Shown: positions 15,943 through 24,395 of the stretch, piece by piece
Position numbering within the stretch: the first letter of the stretch is position 1
Layout of the letters: every line of letters starts with the position of its first letter
NCBI GenBank assembly: GCA_017302135.1
Contig: JAFLDZ010000001.1
Coordinates: 248,001-312,000 of the forward strand
Origin: Lysobacterales bacterium
GTDB lineage: Bacteria; Pseudomonadota; Gammaproteobacteria; Xanthomonadales; Xanthomonadaceae
Length of the DNA: 64,000 nucleotides
Direction of reading: 5' to 3'
Program-made: the position numbers and the translations under genes
Notes under the pieces: model-generated
Seen by the model: the letters and a program-made list of their open reading frames with translations, nothing else
Told to the model about the DNA's origin: nothing
Databases searched by the model: none

Positions 15943-16002
15943 TAAATTTTAATGTCAATACCTTTATCATTTGCTTTGCAAACGCAAAATTTTGTCGATA
16001 CC
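15943..16002. promoter_or_regulatory. AT-rich divergent control region with repeated motifs
   Basis: The 136-bp gap between the CsrA-like operon and the repressor gene is AT-rich, unlike its neighbours. It holds a perfect inverted repeat TTTGC-TTT-GCAAA (15970-15982). It also holds two copies of AAATTTT-(n)-GTC-n-ATACC, at 15944-15962 and 15987-16002, about four helical turns apart. These are plausible operators for the adjacent repressor, controlling both directions. Inferred from pattern and position only. Confidence 0.5.
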
Positions 16003-16010
16003 ATCCCTTC

Positions 16011-16661
16011 ATGAACAAGTACGCCCGCACTCTGAAAGAAGCGATGGAGTCGTCCGCTGTGCGGACATCGGACCTCGCGCGCAAGGTGGGCGTCATCGAC
16101 GCCTATGTCTCGCAGTGGCGCAGCGGTCGCCGCCCGGTTCCCGTCGAGCGGGCCTCGAAAGTTGGCGAAGTCCTCAACGTACCGCCAGAACGCATCAGCG
16201 AAGCCTATGATCGTTTGCTTCGATCGGGCTGCATTCCCAAAGAAGGATTCTCTGCGGGCTCGATTCCGAAAGGGCACCTTGCCCTGGATCGCCTACCGGG
16301 CTTCGATTACGGCGATTGGCCATCATTCCTGCTCATGCCGGAGTTCTTCATCCGACAGAAAATTGGCCTGACGCCGATAGAAGAGGTGCGCTGGACACTA
16401 CAGCCCACGGATGCAATGGCTCCACAAATTCAGCGGGATACGATGGTCCTTGTCGATGTGCGCGTTTCCAGCCAGAGTCGAGTCATTGACGGTGGTCTGC
16501 ACGCCTTCACACTGTACGATCGCCCTCACATTCGCCGCATTCTGGCCCGCCGGGACAACTGGGCGCTTTGCGGCTACGATGACGACAGGGACCGTATCCT
16601 GGTCCCCGAAACAGACCTGCCGAAGCTGGAAATTCGGGGCTTGGTTATCGCGTGGCTATAG
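16011..16661 (+). CDS. Phage-type XRE repressor with degenerate S24 peptidase domain
   Basis: 216 residues. Residues ~5-65 form a helix-turn-helix (RTSDLARKVGVIDAYVSQWRSGRRPVP). The C-terminal half has the LexA/CI S24 layout (LQPTDAMAPQIQRDTMVLVDV, then DGGLHAFTLYDRPHIRRIL). In self-cleaving repressors the first motif contains a catalytic Ser before Met and the second a Lys. Here they are Ala (TDAMAP) and Arg (HIRRIL). Self-cleavage in the SOS response is therefore unlikely, and the protein may be a stable repressor. Start chosen at MNKYARTL, where the HTH begins; the frame runs 24 codons further upstream through AT-rich, operator-like DNA. It probably controls the divergent CsrA-like operon. 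Confidence 0.82.
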   Translation: MNKYARTLKEAMESSAVRTSDLARKVGVIDAYVSQWRSGRRPVPVERASKVGEVLNVPPERISEAYDRLLRSGCIPKEGFSAGSIPKGHLALDRLPGFDYGDWPSFLLMPEFFIRQKIGLTPIEEVRWTLQPTDAMAPQIQRDTMVLVDVRVSSQSRVIDGGLHAFTLYDRPHIRRILARRDNWALCGYDDDRDRILVPETDLPKLEIRGLVIAWL

Positions 16662-16679
16662 CAGACCAGTCACGACAAT

Positions 16680-16701
16680 ATTCAATCGTGCGCCATTGAA
16701 T
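16680..16701. promoter_or_regulatory. Inverted repeat between repressor and MASE1 genes
   Basis: Perfect 7-bp arms ATTCAAT (16680-16686) and ATTGAAT (16695-16701) with an 8-bp spacer, 68 bp before the MASE1 gene. AT-rich and without a T-tract, so more like a protein-binding site than a terminator. Confidence 0.4.
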
Positions 16702-16768
16702 CCGCCCCTTCATAGGGTGCTACGATCCGGGCGCAAGACGCATGGAACAGGGAATGCAAGGAGCAGGC

Positions 16769-18334
16769 ATGGGGGATCAAACGTGGCAACGATGGGGACA
16801 CATACTCGTCCTAAGCGCGGCTTATTGCGCCGCTTTTCTGCTGCTTTGGCGCTTTTCATTAGACCAGTGGTATCTGCCTGCCGGTCTGCGCGCCGCATGT
16901 TTACTGCTGCTGCCGATCCGATATTGGCCGCTCGTCTTTATCGGCGAGGCATCGGCACTGCTGTATATGCGCGTCCCGAAAGCCGAGCAATATAGCGTTC
17001 AATGGGCGTATCTCAGCCCTTTCCTCTACATTTCGGCGTACTCGGTCATACCCTTTTATTTCAAGAAGAAGTTCGACACCCTCCCCGATTTGATTCACAA
17101 GTTCCCCCAAATGACCTTGGCATTAGCCATCTGGGGTTGCACCTGCGCGATGGTCATCAACTATGTATTGATGGGGCCGAGACAGACTGTTACCGCCTTG
17201 AACTTTTTGAGTTTTACGGTCGGAAACTACCACGGAATCATCATGGTACTTTTGCCCTGGCTACTCTGGTCACATCGAGAACAATGGAAAGCCAAGGCTG
17301 CTGGCGGGGCAAACAGCGTCGTCGTCGCCATACTACTGATCGTCATACTTTATATGACAGCAACTCTAGGGCCAGCCCAAGAGTCAGCAATTCAGTTGAT
17401 GCCGTTGATTTTCATGATCTTGCCCGTGTTCTACCTGACGGTGGTACATGGTTGGCACGGCGCAGCACTCGGCATGATCTTTGTTAACGTCGCCATCGCG
17501 TTCGCATTGCCTCGCACCAACATCGTCGGCGAATCTGATGGCATCATTCTGACGGCGCAAGTAGCTTTAGCTGCGACCACAGGTGGTCTGCTTGTTGTCG
17601 GAAGCTATATCTCTACGCTTTTTGATAAGACCTCCGCCGCTCTGTTCTCCGAGATGCAGGCAATCCAAGCACTCCGCGAGCGAGAAGAAGCAGGGCCAGA
17701 ACAATCCAAAGGACTACTCCGTACTCTGTTCCGATCCAATGATTTGCGACTTCGAGAGAGCGCGCTGGTAATGGGCTCCTCCTGCATTGATATGAACAGC
17801 TATCGTCACGATGCAGTGAATATCCTGAAGGACGACGGGCAATACGAGCGTGCAATGGAAGCGTTGGCCGTCGGTGTGCAGGCTGCCAAGTCGCTCGACA
17901 TGCAACGCGACTCGCTTTATCCGCTGGAAATCGAAACACACGGCCTGTACGCGGCACTGATGGGGCCAGCTTTCCACGATGTCTGGCGAAAGTGCGCGCG
18001 AGTCCATCAGTATTTTCGAGGCGAACAGAACTATCTCAGCGACACTTTGCGAATCGCCGTATATCGTGCGATCAGCCGTGCGATGGAGTCGATGCAGGAC
18101 TACGCACCGAAGGAGTACGACATCCGCGCTAGAGTGTGGCGTCGATCAGGACGGTCCGGCGCGACGGTGCTAGTCATCTGCTCCGCGACGCGCGAACCCG
18201 AAGCATTGAGCCAAGATGCGCGAGACGCTTTGGACGAACTGCACGCGCGCGTGTTTGCCTACGACGGCACTCTCAAACAACGGCACCCATGCCACATTCG
18301 CTTCATGATGACCGAAGCGACACCATCGAAATAG
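16769..18334 (+). CDS. MASE1 membrane sensor with degenerate histidine-kinase-like C-terminus
   Basis: 521 residues. The N-terminal ~300 residues hold about eight hydrophobic segments with MASE1-type features (WYLPAGLRAACLLLLPIRYWPLVFIGE; NFLSFTVGNYHGIIMVLLPW). The cytoplasmic part has a helix region and a segment SDTLRIAVYRAISRAMESM that resembles the N-box region of LytS/NarX-type ATPase domains. I see no convincing phospho-acceptor His motif or G1/G2 glycine boxes. It may signal without kinase activity or depend on a partner. Start at MGDQTWQRW, with AAGGAG 5 nt upstream. It follows the repressor on the same strand. No response regulator is adjacent. Confidence 0.7.
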   Translation: MGDQTWQRWGHILVLSAAYCAAFLLLWRFSLDQWYLPAGLRAACLLLLPIRYWPLVFIGEASALLYMRVPKAEQYSVQWAYLSPFLYISAYSVIPFYFKKKFDTLPDLIHKFPQMTLALAIWGCTCAMVINYVLMGPRQTVTALNFLSFTVGNYHGIIMVLLPWLLWSHREQWKAKAAGGANSVVVAILLIVILYMTATLGPAQESAIQLMPLIFMILPVFYLTVVHGWHGAALGMIFVNVAIAFALPRTNIVGESDGIILTAQVALAATTGGLLVVGSYISTLFDKTSAALFSEMQAIQALREREEAGPEQSKGLLRTLFRSNDLRLRESALVMGSSCIDMNSYRHDAVNILKDDGQYERAMEALAVGVQAAKSLDMQRDSLYPLEIETHGLYAALMGPAFHDVWRKCARVHQYFRGEQNYLSDTLRIAVYRAISRAMESMQDYAPKEYDIRARVWRRSGRSGATVLVICSATREPEALSQDARDALDELHARVFAYDGTLKQRHPCHIRFMMTEATPSK

Positions 18335-18339
18335 ATGGC

Positions 18340-18359
18340 GGGCTTTGCGAACAAAGCCC
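18340..18359. terminator. Hairpin after the MASE1 gene
   Basis: Perfect 8-bp stem GGGCTTTG / CAAAGCCC with a CGAA loop, 6 bp after the MASE1 stop. There is no clear T-tract. It lies between convergent genes and probably ends transcription from both sides. Confidence 0.55.
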
Positions 18360-18383
18360 ACCTTGTGAACCAATGCGCGCGAA

Positions 18384-18833
18384 TCAATACGCGGATGGCG
18401 TGCGAATCACCCAGCGGGGGCGTGCTTCATCTTCAAACAGTACGACCTCCACATCGCGACCCCGATACAACACGCGCGCCCTGCCTACCGGCAACGCATC
18501 GTCCGGAAGCGACACGCGATCGGCATCATCACCAATCGGCATCACCCAGAAGATTCCGGCAATACGCCCTGCCGCCGCACGCACTTTGCCGTTCGCCTCG
18601 TTGATTTGCACGTAACGCACGCCATCACGCTCGAACTCGTAGACCTGCCATTGCGGGTCGCTCGCGAGATCCACGCCCGGCGGGTACGCATCACCCAATC
18701 CGGTCGCCGCCTTCGGCGCAGTTTGCCCATCCGAAGGGCAACAAGCCCAACTCAACGAAGGTAGCCCCAGCAGAGCGCCAGCGGCCAGCAGGACGTACCA
18801 CGTCGAAACATTGCGTTTGCCATTCACGTTCAT
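18384..18833 (-). CDS. Secreted hypothetical protein
   Basis: 149 residues with a clear signal peptide: a basic start MNVNGKRN, then the hydrophobic stretch WYVLLAAGALLGLPSL and a likely cleavage after SWA. Two adjacent Cys follow at the mature end (ACCPSDG). The mature part has a compact region, VYEFERDGVRYVQINEANGKVR ending in RVLYRGRDVEVVLFED, and no recognised motif. A lipoprotein is less likely because the Cys lacks a standard lipobox. Start at MNVNGK with GGAG 8 nt upstream. Export to the periplasm is the only supported inference. Confidence 0.6.
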   Translation of the reverse strand: MNVNGKRNVSTWYVLLAAGALLGLPSLSWACCPSDGQTAPKAATGLGDAYPPGVDLASDPQWQVYEFERDGVRYVQINEANGKVRAAAGRIAGIFWVMPIGDDADRVSLPDDALPVGRARVLYRGRDVEVVLFEDEARPRWVIRTPSAY

Positions 18834-19416
18834 TTCCGTCTCCATGTGTGCAGGGTGTAAGGTTGACTGCCGCCTACACTCACACCACCCGGACAACGGA
18901 CTGCGAGAGGGAGGCGGTCTTAGCAGCCTACGCGATGAAATTGCACGTTATTTGTGCGTATATCGAAGCGCTAATTTAGCGCCGCACTGATTTTTCTTTG
19001 TGACATTCGCGGCAACACATACGCAGGCGCATGGCTTTGGGAAGCCGTCGTAATCGTTCGCCGCCGTCGCTGCGCACCGTCATGAGCGACACCATGCACG
19101 GCACATTCGCAGTCTGCCTCGCGCGTGCCGTGAACGGCGAATGGTCTGTCCAATGATCGGATTCTCGGGATACGCCTTGTTGAAAGCCAATATCTTCCGA
19201 TGCACGGCCAACACGCGCCCAGATCGTCCTGCCGCGCGACTTCGTCCGGCGTGAATCGGATTGCCACAATGGTTTGTCCAAATCTGCAGAACGTCGTGCT
19301 GCGTTCGCTCGGTAATCGCCGTACACGAAAACGTCCGGAGCCGCGTGAGCTGCACCGGCGTGTGATGTTGTTCTCAGATTGTGACTGGCTCAATTGGAGC
19401 CGACATGGTGGTGACG
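18834..19416. other. ~580 bp without a supported gene; possible decayed gene
   Basis: Frames on the minus strand between ~18971 and 19393 overlap in three registers, none with a good start or a recognisable domain. A stretch reading VLAVHRKILAFNKAYPENP in one frame (near 19200) is protein-like but continues only in other frames. This fits a frameshifted remnant. No RNA gene or terminator is evident. Confidence 0.35.
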
Positions 19417-19659
19417 CTAAAGGCCGAGCACTTCGCCCGCCTTCGCAAAGCCGACCCAGCCGCCCTCGCCGTTGAACCCGCGATTCATCAGTTCTACCCG
19501 TGTGGGTTTCGCGACATTAATGTCGTCGTGGTGGATCGCCACAAGGAACCGCGCGGCACAGGTCGGAAACTGTTCCACCAGCTCGCTGTCGATTCCCTGC
19601 CTGATGCGCCCGCCGCTCATGGCCATAGTCCAGTTGGCACCTTCCATCTCCTCTGACAT
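19417..19659 (-). CDS. Hypothetical small protein
   Basis: 80 residues starting MSEEMEGANWTM, 14 bp after the stop of the next gene upstream on the same strand, so probably co-transcribed. No signal peptide, membrane segment or motif is recognised. The C-terminal half is Gly-rich (RGFNGEGGWVGFAKAGEVLGL). A partner for the 210-residue protein upstream is the only contextual hint. Confidence 0.42.
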   Translation of the reverse strand: MSEEMEGANWTMAMSGGRIRQGIDSELVEQFPTCAARFLVAIHHDDINVAKPTRVELMNRGFNGEGGWVGFAKAGEVLGL

Positions 19660-19673
19660 GCTGTTGCCATCCG

Positions 19674-20306
19674 CTACAGCCAGATGACCGGCCGGTCCCT
19701 ATGATTTTCCAATGCCTCATGCATCAAGGGAAAGTCGAACGCACGCATTGGCGGATTCTGAGGCGGTAGGGCCTGCAGCATTGCGGTCAGTGTCCGCTGC
19801 CCCTTCTCGACGACCGAATTGACCGATTTTGCCTTCCAGAGAGGCAGTGCCACATCCGGCGCGCGGCGGATCTCATCGAGGATATCGACCAAGGGGCCGC
19901 CGCTGGCCGGCGGCCGTCCCCAGCACATCAGCAGCAGATGGATCGCCTCGTACAGTTCACGATTGAACGGGTGCATCCGCGCCCCGTCTCCACCAGCGCC
20001 ACCGCCACGTGCCCCATGCGCCAACGGGGTGGCCTGCAGTGGGTTGAACAGAGGAATGGGGGCGATGGTCGGCGCGATGCCCATGAGCTTCCTGGCACAG
20101 CCCTGGGCATGCGCGAACAACACATCGTGCTTACCACTGACCCGGTGCGTCCCGTCGAAACGGTAGTAGGTCGTCGTCACGCCAACCTCGCAACAGCATT
20201 TGATCGATTGACCGTTGAGCAAGCGGGTGTGCAGCACCGGCACCAAGTCCCATTCGCGCCGAATCCGCTCCTTGTTCTCGTCGCCGCGTCCGTTGCTAAT
20301 CGCCAT
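19674..20306 (-). CDS. Hypothetical protein
   Basis: 210 residues, family not recognised. It has a charged start (NGRGDENKERIRREWDLVP), a Cys run (IKCCCEVG), a Gly-rich linker (HGARGGGAGGDGAR) and a helical C-terminal region (NRELYEAIHLLLMCW; VEKGQRTLTAMLQAL). Start at MAISNGRG with GGAG 4-5 nt upstream; the frame continues to 20450 without a better start. It may form a two-gene unit with the 80-residue gene. Its island position suggests an accessory function; nothing more can be said. Confidence 0.42.
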   Translation of the reverse strand: MAISNGRGDENKERIRREWDLVPVLHTRLLNGQSIKCCCEVGVTTTYYRFDGTHRVSGKHDVLFAHAQGCARKLMGIAPTIAPIPLFNPLQATPLAHGARGGGAGGDGARMHPFNRELYEAIHLLLMCWGRPPASGGPLVDILDEIRRAPDVALPLWKAKSVNSVVEKGQRTLTAMLQALPPQNPPMRAFDFPLMHEALENHRDRPVIWL

Positions 20307-20710
20307 ATCGCTCCGGTCCATAGTCGTTGAACACATCGCCAACGTACTGCATGGGGATGGCGCTATACAAGGCGAGTCGTCTGGCGTCAGACCGGCGAGG
20401 AAATCACGTTTTCCGTAGGCATTCCGGGCCACGCTCTGGCCTGACCGCAATGGTGCCTGTCCGGTCCTCGCCGTCCCAGCGGCATTTGGGGACGGTTTTA
20501 GACGAACAGCTATGCCTGCGCTAGCATCAAAGGTAGCAACACATCTCGTAATGCCTTCGTGCTACTTGCGGAGCGTGCTGCAATCTGCGACGACCATCGA
20601 GTCCAGCAGTGCATATATATGCGCATGCGCCTAGCGGCTGATTGATCTACATGCTGTTCTAGCGGCAGAACGACGGTAGCCGACGTAAATATATTTGTTC
20701 GTGAGCCAGC
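20307..20710. other. Intergenic region, no gene seen
   Basis: About 400 bp between two minus-strand units. It holds an alternating-purine stretch CATATATATGCGCATGCG near 20616-20633 and a repeated octamer CTAGCGGC at ~20630 and ~20660, but no convincing ORF, tRNA or terminator. A weak FNR-like match (TTGAT-CTAC-ATGCT, 20642-20655) lies downstream of the regulator gene and is unlikely to be used. Confidence 0.4.
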
Positions 20711-21466
20711 TCAGCTTCTAAGAATTCCAATCGCCAACGCGTTGAGCTTTTGCATATCCAGAAGTACTACCGCTCGTTGACTGACGTTGATGATACCGCC
20801 GTTCCTCATCCGCCTGAATACACGACTAATCGTTTCAGGCGCTAGGCGAAGATACTTTGCGATATCCGCACGCGTCATGACGAGGTTGAACCGTGTCGGC
20901 GAGAATCCGCGCGCCTCGTATCGCCTTGATAATTCGATCAAAAATGCAGCTATGCGTGCGTCCGCACTGAAATCACCCGCCAAGAGCGCATTTTTCCCAA
21001 TATCCTGACTCAGGAGCCGGAACAACTGTTGCTGGAGACCGGGCAATCTCGTTGCCAGCAGAGCCATTTTAGGAAACGAGAATCTGCAAAGCGCCACCGT
21101 GTCTAACGCGACTGCGTTGCAAGGATAGCGCGATGTGTGAATTGCGTTCAGCCCGATGACTTCGCCCGGCAGGTGAAAACCCAACACATGTTCGTTGCCA
21201 TTGATGTCGTGGATGAACGTTTTGACTGTGCCCGCGCGCACCGCAGCGATCGCATTGAAGTCATCGCCTTCACGGAAAATAGGCTCGTTCATGTGAAAAG
21301 GGCCTATATGCTCAACAAGAACGTGCAGCTCCGACAGCATCGATTTATCGTAGCCCTCAGACAGACAAGCATGCGAAAAAGCACATGTAGAACAAAATCG
21401 GAATTCATCACCGTCATCGGCTGCTGCTGGATTCGCGACTTGGCGAATGCCGGGCCGCGAAGTCAT
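20711..21466 (-). CDS. anr: FNR/Anr-type oxygen-sensing transcriptional regulator
   Basis: 251-residue Crp/Fnr-family activator with the oxygen-labile 4Fe-4S ligands of FNR: C25, C28 and C34 (CSTCAFSHAC) and C127 (VALCRFSF, aligned with FNR C122). The cNMP-type beta-roll covers ~45-150. A C-terminal HTH has MTRADIAKYLRLAPETISRVFRRM, with the Glu-x3-Arg pair that reads TTGAT half-sites. It should be active without oxygen and switch on the nitrate-respiration genes around it, before which matching boxes lie. Start at MTSRPGIR (21464-21466), 19 bp after the upstream hemN-like gene, so probably one operon. In Pseudomonas, anr also lies near hemN. Whether it is Anr or a Dnr-like paralogue of a chromosomal copy cannot be told. 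Confidence 0.92.
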   Translation of the reverse strand: MTSRPGIRQVANPAAADDGDEFRFCSTCAFSHACLSEGYDKSMLSELHVLVEHIGPFHMNEPIFREGDDFNAIAAVRAGTVKTFIHDINGNEHVLGFHLPGEVIGLNAIHTSRYPCNAVALDTVALCRFSFPKMALLATRLPGLQQQLFRLLSQDIGKNALLAGDFSADARIAAFLIELSRRYEARGFSPTRFNLVMTRADIAKYLRLAPETISRVFRRMRNGGIINVSQRAVVLLDMQKLNALAIGILRS

Positions 21467-21485
21467 TGAAAATTTTCCATATGTT

Positions 21486-22868
21486 TCACCATTGCCTGCG
21501 AAAAGTGACGGCCCCTTCGAGCGTACGATGTAAGTAATCATCGAAGCAGGACGAAACTGCACGGGATAGTAAACGCCCTGCGGGCGTCAATACCAGCATC
21601 CCGCTTTCAATTACCAGCAAACCATCGACAATCAACAGGCCCAGCCTGTCAATTTCTTCGCAGAAATACTCATTAAAATCAATGCCAAACGTATTCTCAA
21701 CGCTATTGATGTCAACGAAGCCCTGACACGTCAATGACTGGATTACCGCAGATCTCGTGATGTCATCTTCTGATAGCCGTATTCCCGATTGAATTCCATA
21801 ACTGCCGGAGTCGATGGCCGCCCCCCATTCGCGGAGATATGGCATTGCCCGGCAATAGGCCCCACCGATCTGCTGAATAGCGCCAACACCGAAGCCGACC
21901 ATATCGGTCTCCCCATGCGTGCCGAACCCGAGCGCATCCCGGTAAAGCCTGCCTTGCCGTTTGGCGACTAGCAACGGATCATCTTTTGTAGCGAAAACGT
22001 CCATGCCAACGTGGATGAAACCTGCATCTAGCAACGCCTTATACGCATCCACAAGCATCGATGCACGATCTTGTGTGCCAAGCGACTGCTCCGAGCCTGA
22101 GCCAAAACTTTCAGGAAGATGCGCACAATCCCTCAGCGCTATGCGATCCACTTTTGCATCCAATGCTGCGTTAAGCGTGTTGGCGAATATGTCGCGTTTA
22201 CTGTGCGCGCCCCCATAGACAAGGTCGATTCGCACATTACGGAATCCCGCACTCCTGCAGGCTTCGACAACACCGCGCGGCTCTGCATCGACGCTCTTAG
22301 GCGTGCCGTCTCCCGATACCCCCGCCCTGGGGAACGCGAAATTCACCCGGTTGCATCCAATCTCCACCAATGCAGACAAATCACCATGCCGTGCGTCGCA
22401 CGGATCGATAGTGACGGAAAAATCTCGTTTAGACGTTGAGATGACATGAAAATTTCGAGAAATGCTTTCGACGACCTCGGCGATCTGATCAATATCGAAA
22501 AACTGCGTTGTTCCCGGCGAAAGACTCAACTGAACTACATCGCGATCGCGATCAAAAATGCATCCGATAGCAGCAATCTGCCTGACGAGGCGCCCGAGAT
22601 ATGCCCCCGCCTTGGAACGATCGACCTGCTCTACCTTTATCCTATTTTCGACAGGATACAAACCAAAGTGATCGGGAACTCCGACATGCAACGACAATCT
22701 TCTCGGAATTGGATCGCCGTTGCTAATACGAACGGCATCCACGAATCCGGAATCGCCGAACCCCTGTTCGAACTGCATGATTGACGGATAGCAGGCATAA
22801 CGACCCGCCGGATCATCCAGATGCCGTGCAACGATATTTTCCTTGACGTTTTTAATCAATTCGCTCAT
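21486..22868 (-). CDS. HemN-like protein lacking the radical-SAM motif
   Basis: 460 residues, colinear over its whole length with oxygen-independent coproporphyrinogen III oxidase HemN (~457). Shared features: RYACYPSIMQF for RYTSYPTALEF, FRNVRIDLVYGG for the TNIDLIYG region, DCAHLPESF, VGMDVFATKDDPLLVAKRQGRLYR, GETDMVGFGVGAIQQIG and the C-terminal GRLLSRAVSSCFDDYL. The radical-SAM loop CxxxCxxC, expected at residues ~61-75, reads SLHVGVPDHFGLYPVEN with no Cys. The SAM-binding GGGTP is SPGTT. It therefore cannot bind the 4Fe-4S cluster in the usual way and is probably a pseudoenzyme (regulatory, heme or porphyrin binding, or chaperone). The frame is intact, which argues for retained function. 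First gene of the anr operon. Confidence 0.88.
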   Translation of the reverse strand: MSELIKNVKENIVARHLDDPAGRYACYPSIMQFEQGFGDSGFVDAVRISNGDPIPRRLSLHVGVPDHFGLYPVENRIKVEQVDRSKAGAYLGRLVRQIAAIGCIFDRDRDVVQLSLSPGTTQFFDIDQIAEVVESISRNFHVISTSKRDFSVTIDPCDARHGDLSALVEIGCNRVNFAFPRAGVSGDGTPKSVDAEPRGVVEACRSAGFRNVRIDLVYGGAHSKRDIFANTLNAALDAKVDRIALRDCAHLPESFGSGSEQSLGTQDRASMLVDAYKALLDAGFIHVGMDVFATKDDPLLVAKRQGRLYRDALGFGTHGETDMVGFGVGAIQQIGGAYCRAMPYLREWGAAIDSGSYGIQSGIRLSEDDITRSAVIQSLTCQGFVDINSVENTFGIDFNEYFCEEIDRLGLLIVDGLLVIESGMLVLTPAGRLLSRAVSSCFDDYLHRTLEGAVTFRRQW

Positions 22869-22965
22869 ATATTCGCGGGCATTTCCGAATGCAGTGACTC
22901 AGACATAAAAGCAGAACGCAAAAAAAATCACATGTATGGCGCGCGGCGCGTTACGGGACTAAATG

Positions 22966-22979
22966 TTGACACTGATGAC
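22966..22979. promoter_or_regulatory. Weak FNR-like box before the hemN-like/anr operon
   Basis: TTGAC-ACTG-ATGAC matches 7 of 10 positions of TTGAT-N4-ATCAA, 98 bp before the hemN-like start. Could mediate autoregulation by the FNR-type regulator; weak on sequence alone. The rest of the 22869-23047 gap holds a GC-alternating stretch but no gene. Confidence 0.3.
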
Positions 22980-23047
22980 AAGGCAGACGGAGCGATCGTC
23001 GCGCATGCGCGCGATGGGCTCACCGCCGCCAGTTGCTGGCATCATGC

Positions 23048-24352
23048 TCAGCGCCCCTGTTCCGCAGCCGCCATGATTTCAGGAAGATCGGTGTCGCGCT
23101 CAATTTGAGGATGCTTCGCCATATCCATACGGCGAATCGCGAAATGCATCCAAATTAGCGCAGTCAACACCAACACGAACAACAGCATGAAGCAACTCGT
23201 CCACACGCCGATCATGTCGTTCATCGCACCGAAAGTGATCGGCAGGATGAAGCCGCCGAGGCCGCCGATCATGCCGACCACGCCACCTACGGCACCGACG
23301 TTGTTCGGGTAGTACACCGGTATGTGTTTGTAGACCGCCGCCTTGCCCAGCGACATGAAGAACCCGAGCACGAAGACCAGCACCATGAACGGAACGATGC
23401 CGACGGCCAACGTGAATGGAATCGGCCCTTTGATACCATCCACAACATAGCTTGTGGATGGATAGGACAGCAGGAACGTACAGATGACGGAGACAGACAA
23501 CGTCCAGTACATCACCCGGCGTGCGCCGATCTTGTCCGACATCCAGCCGCCGACAACTCGGAACAGGCTGGCGGGAATTGAATAACAGGCCGCGATCAGT
23601 CCTGCGGTTTTAACGTCCAAGCCGTAAGCGCCGGTGAGGTAGCGTGGCAGCCACAGCGCCAAGGCGACGAATGCGCCGAATACGAAGAAGTAATACAACG
23701 AGAAGCGCCAGACCTGGAGGTTCTTCAAGGGGCGCATCTGTTCCGCGAACGGAACAGGTTTCACGCCTTCCGCACGCCGTTTCGCAAGACCGGGGTCGTC
23801 TTTGGTGAACAGGAAAAACAGTACTGCGGTGATAGCAAGACCGACCGCCCAGATTTTTGCAACCGCATGCCAGCCGTAAGCCACCATCACCATCGGTGCG
23901 ATCAGCTTGGTGACGGCCGAACCGATGTTGCCCGCACCGAAGATACCCAGTGCTGTGCCCTGTTTTTCTGCGGGAAACCATTTCGAGACGTAGGCGATGC
24001 CGACCGCGAACGAACCACCGGCGATACCGACAGCCAATGCCGCCATCAGGAATTGCGGGTAGGTCGTCGCATAGGTCAACAGCCAGGTCGCGACCGCACC
24101 TGACATCATGACGAGACTGAAGACAATCCGGCCACCATATTGCTCGGTCCAGATGCCGAGAAACATACGTATCAAGGAGCCAGTGAGAATGGGGGTGGCC
24201 ACGAGCAGGCCGAACTGGGTGTCATTGAGGCCGAGATCCTTCTTGATCTGAATGCCTATGATCGAAAAGATCGTCCAGACCGCGAAACATACGGTGAAGG
24301 CGAACGTGCTGCTCCATAGAGCGCGCTGTTGGCCTGCGGTGGTGTGTTGCAT
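23048..24352 (-). CDS. narK1: Nitrate/nitrite transporter, NarK1/NasA type (MFS)
   Basis: 434-residue, 12-helix major-facilitator protein. The nitrate-porter signatures are present: GIAGGSFAVGIAYVSKWFP in helix 5 and GVVGMIGGLGGFILPITFG in helix 11. Arg residues in helices 2 and 8 (GSLIRMFLG, ASLFRVVGGWMSD) match the nitrate-binding pair. Its length and short loops fit the NarK1/NasA branch, generally a nitrate/proton symporter, while the longer NarK upstream fits the nitrate/nitrite exchange branch. Last gene of the moa-nar series, 43 bp after ppiC. Acts in the inner membrane to supply NarG. Confidence 0.9.
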   Translation of the reverse strand: MQHTTAGQQRALWSSTFAFTVCFAVWTIFSIIGIQIKKDLGLNDTQFGLLVATPILTGSLIRMFLGIWTEQYGGRIVFSLVMMSGAVATWLLTYATTYPQFLMAALAVGIAGGSFAVGIAYVSKWFPAEKQGTALGIFGAGNIGSAVTKLIAPMVMVAYGWHAVAKIWAVGLAITAVLFFLFTKDDPGLAKRRAEGVKPVPFAEQMRPLKNLQVWRFSLYYFFVFGAFVALALWLPRYLTGAYGLDVKTAGLIAACYSIPASLFRVVGGWMSDKIGARRVMYWTLSVSVICTFLLSYPSTSYVVDGIKGPIPFTLAVGIVPFMVLVFVLGFFMSLGKAAVYKHIPVYYPNNVGAVGGVVGMIGGLGGFILPITFGAMNDMIGVWTSCFMLLFVLVLTALIWMHFAIRRMDMAKHPQIERDTDLPEIMAAAEQGR

Positions 24353-24395
24353 GGAGTCGTCTCCAGGCGGATCGCCGCATGGCGAGCCCGCTCAG

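Noticed and set aside
20642..20655. FNR-like TTGAT-CTAC-ATGCT downstream of the regulator gene
   Set aside because: Weak second half and no gene start in a suitable position.
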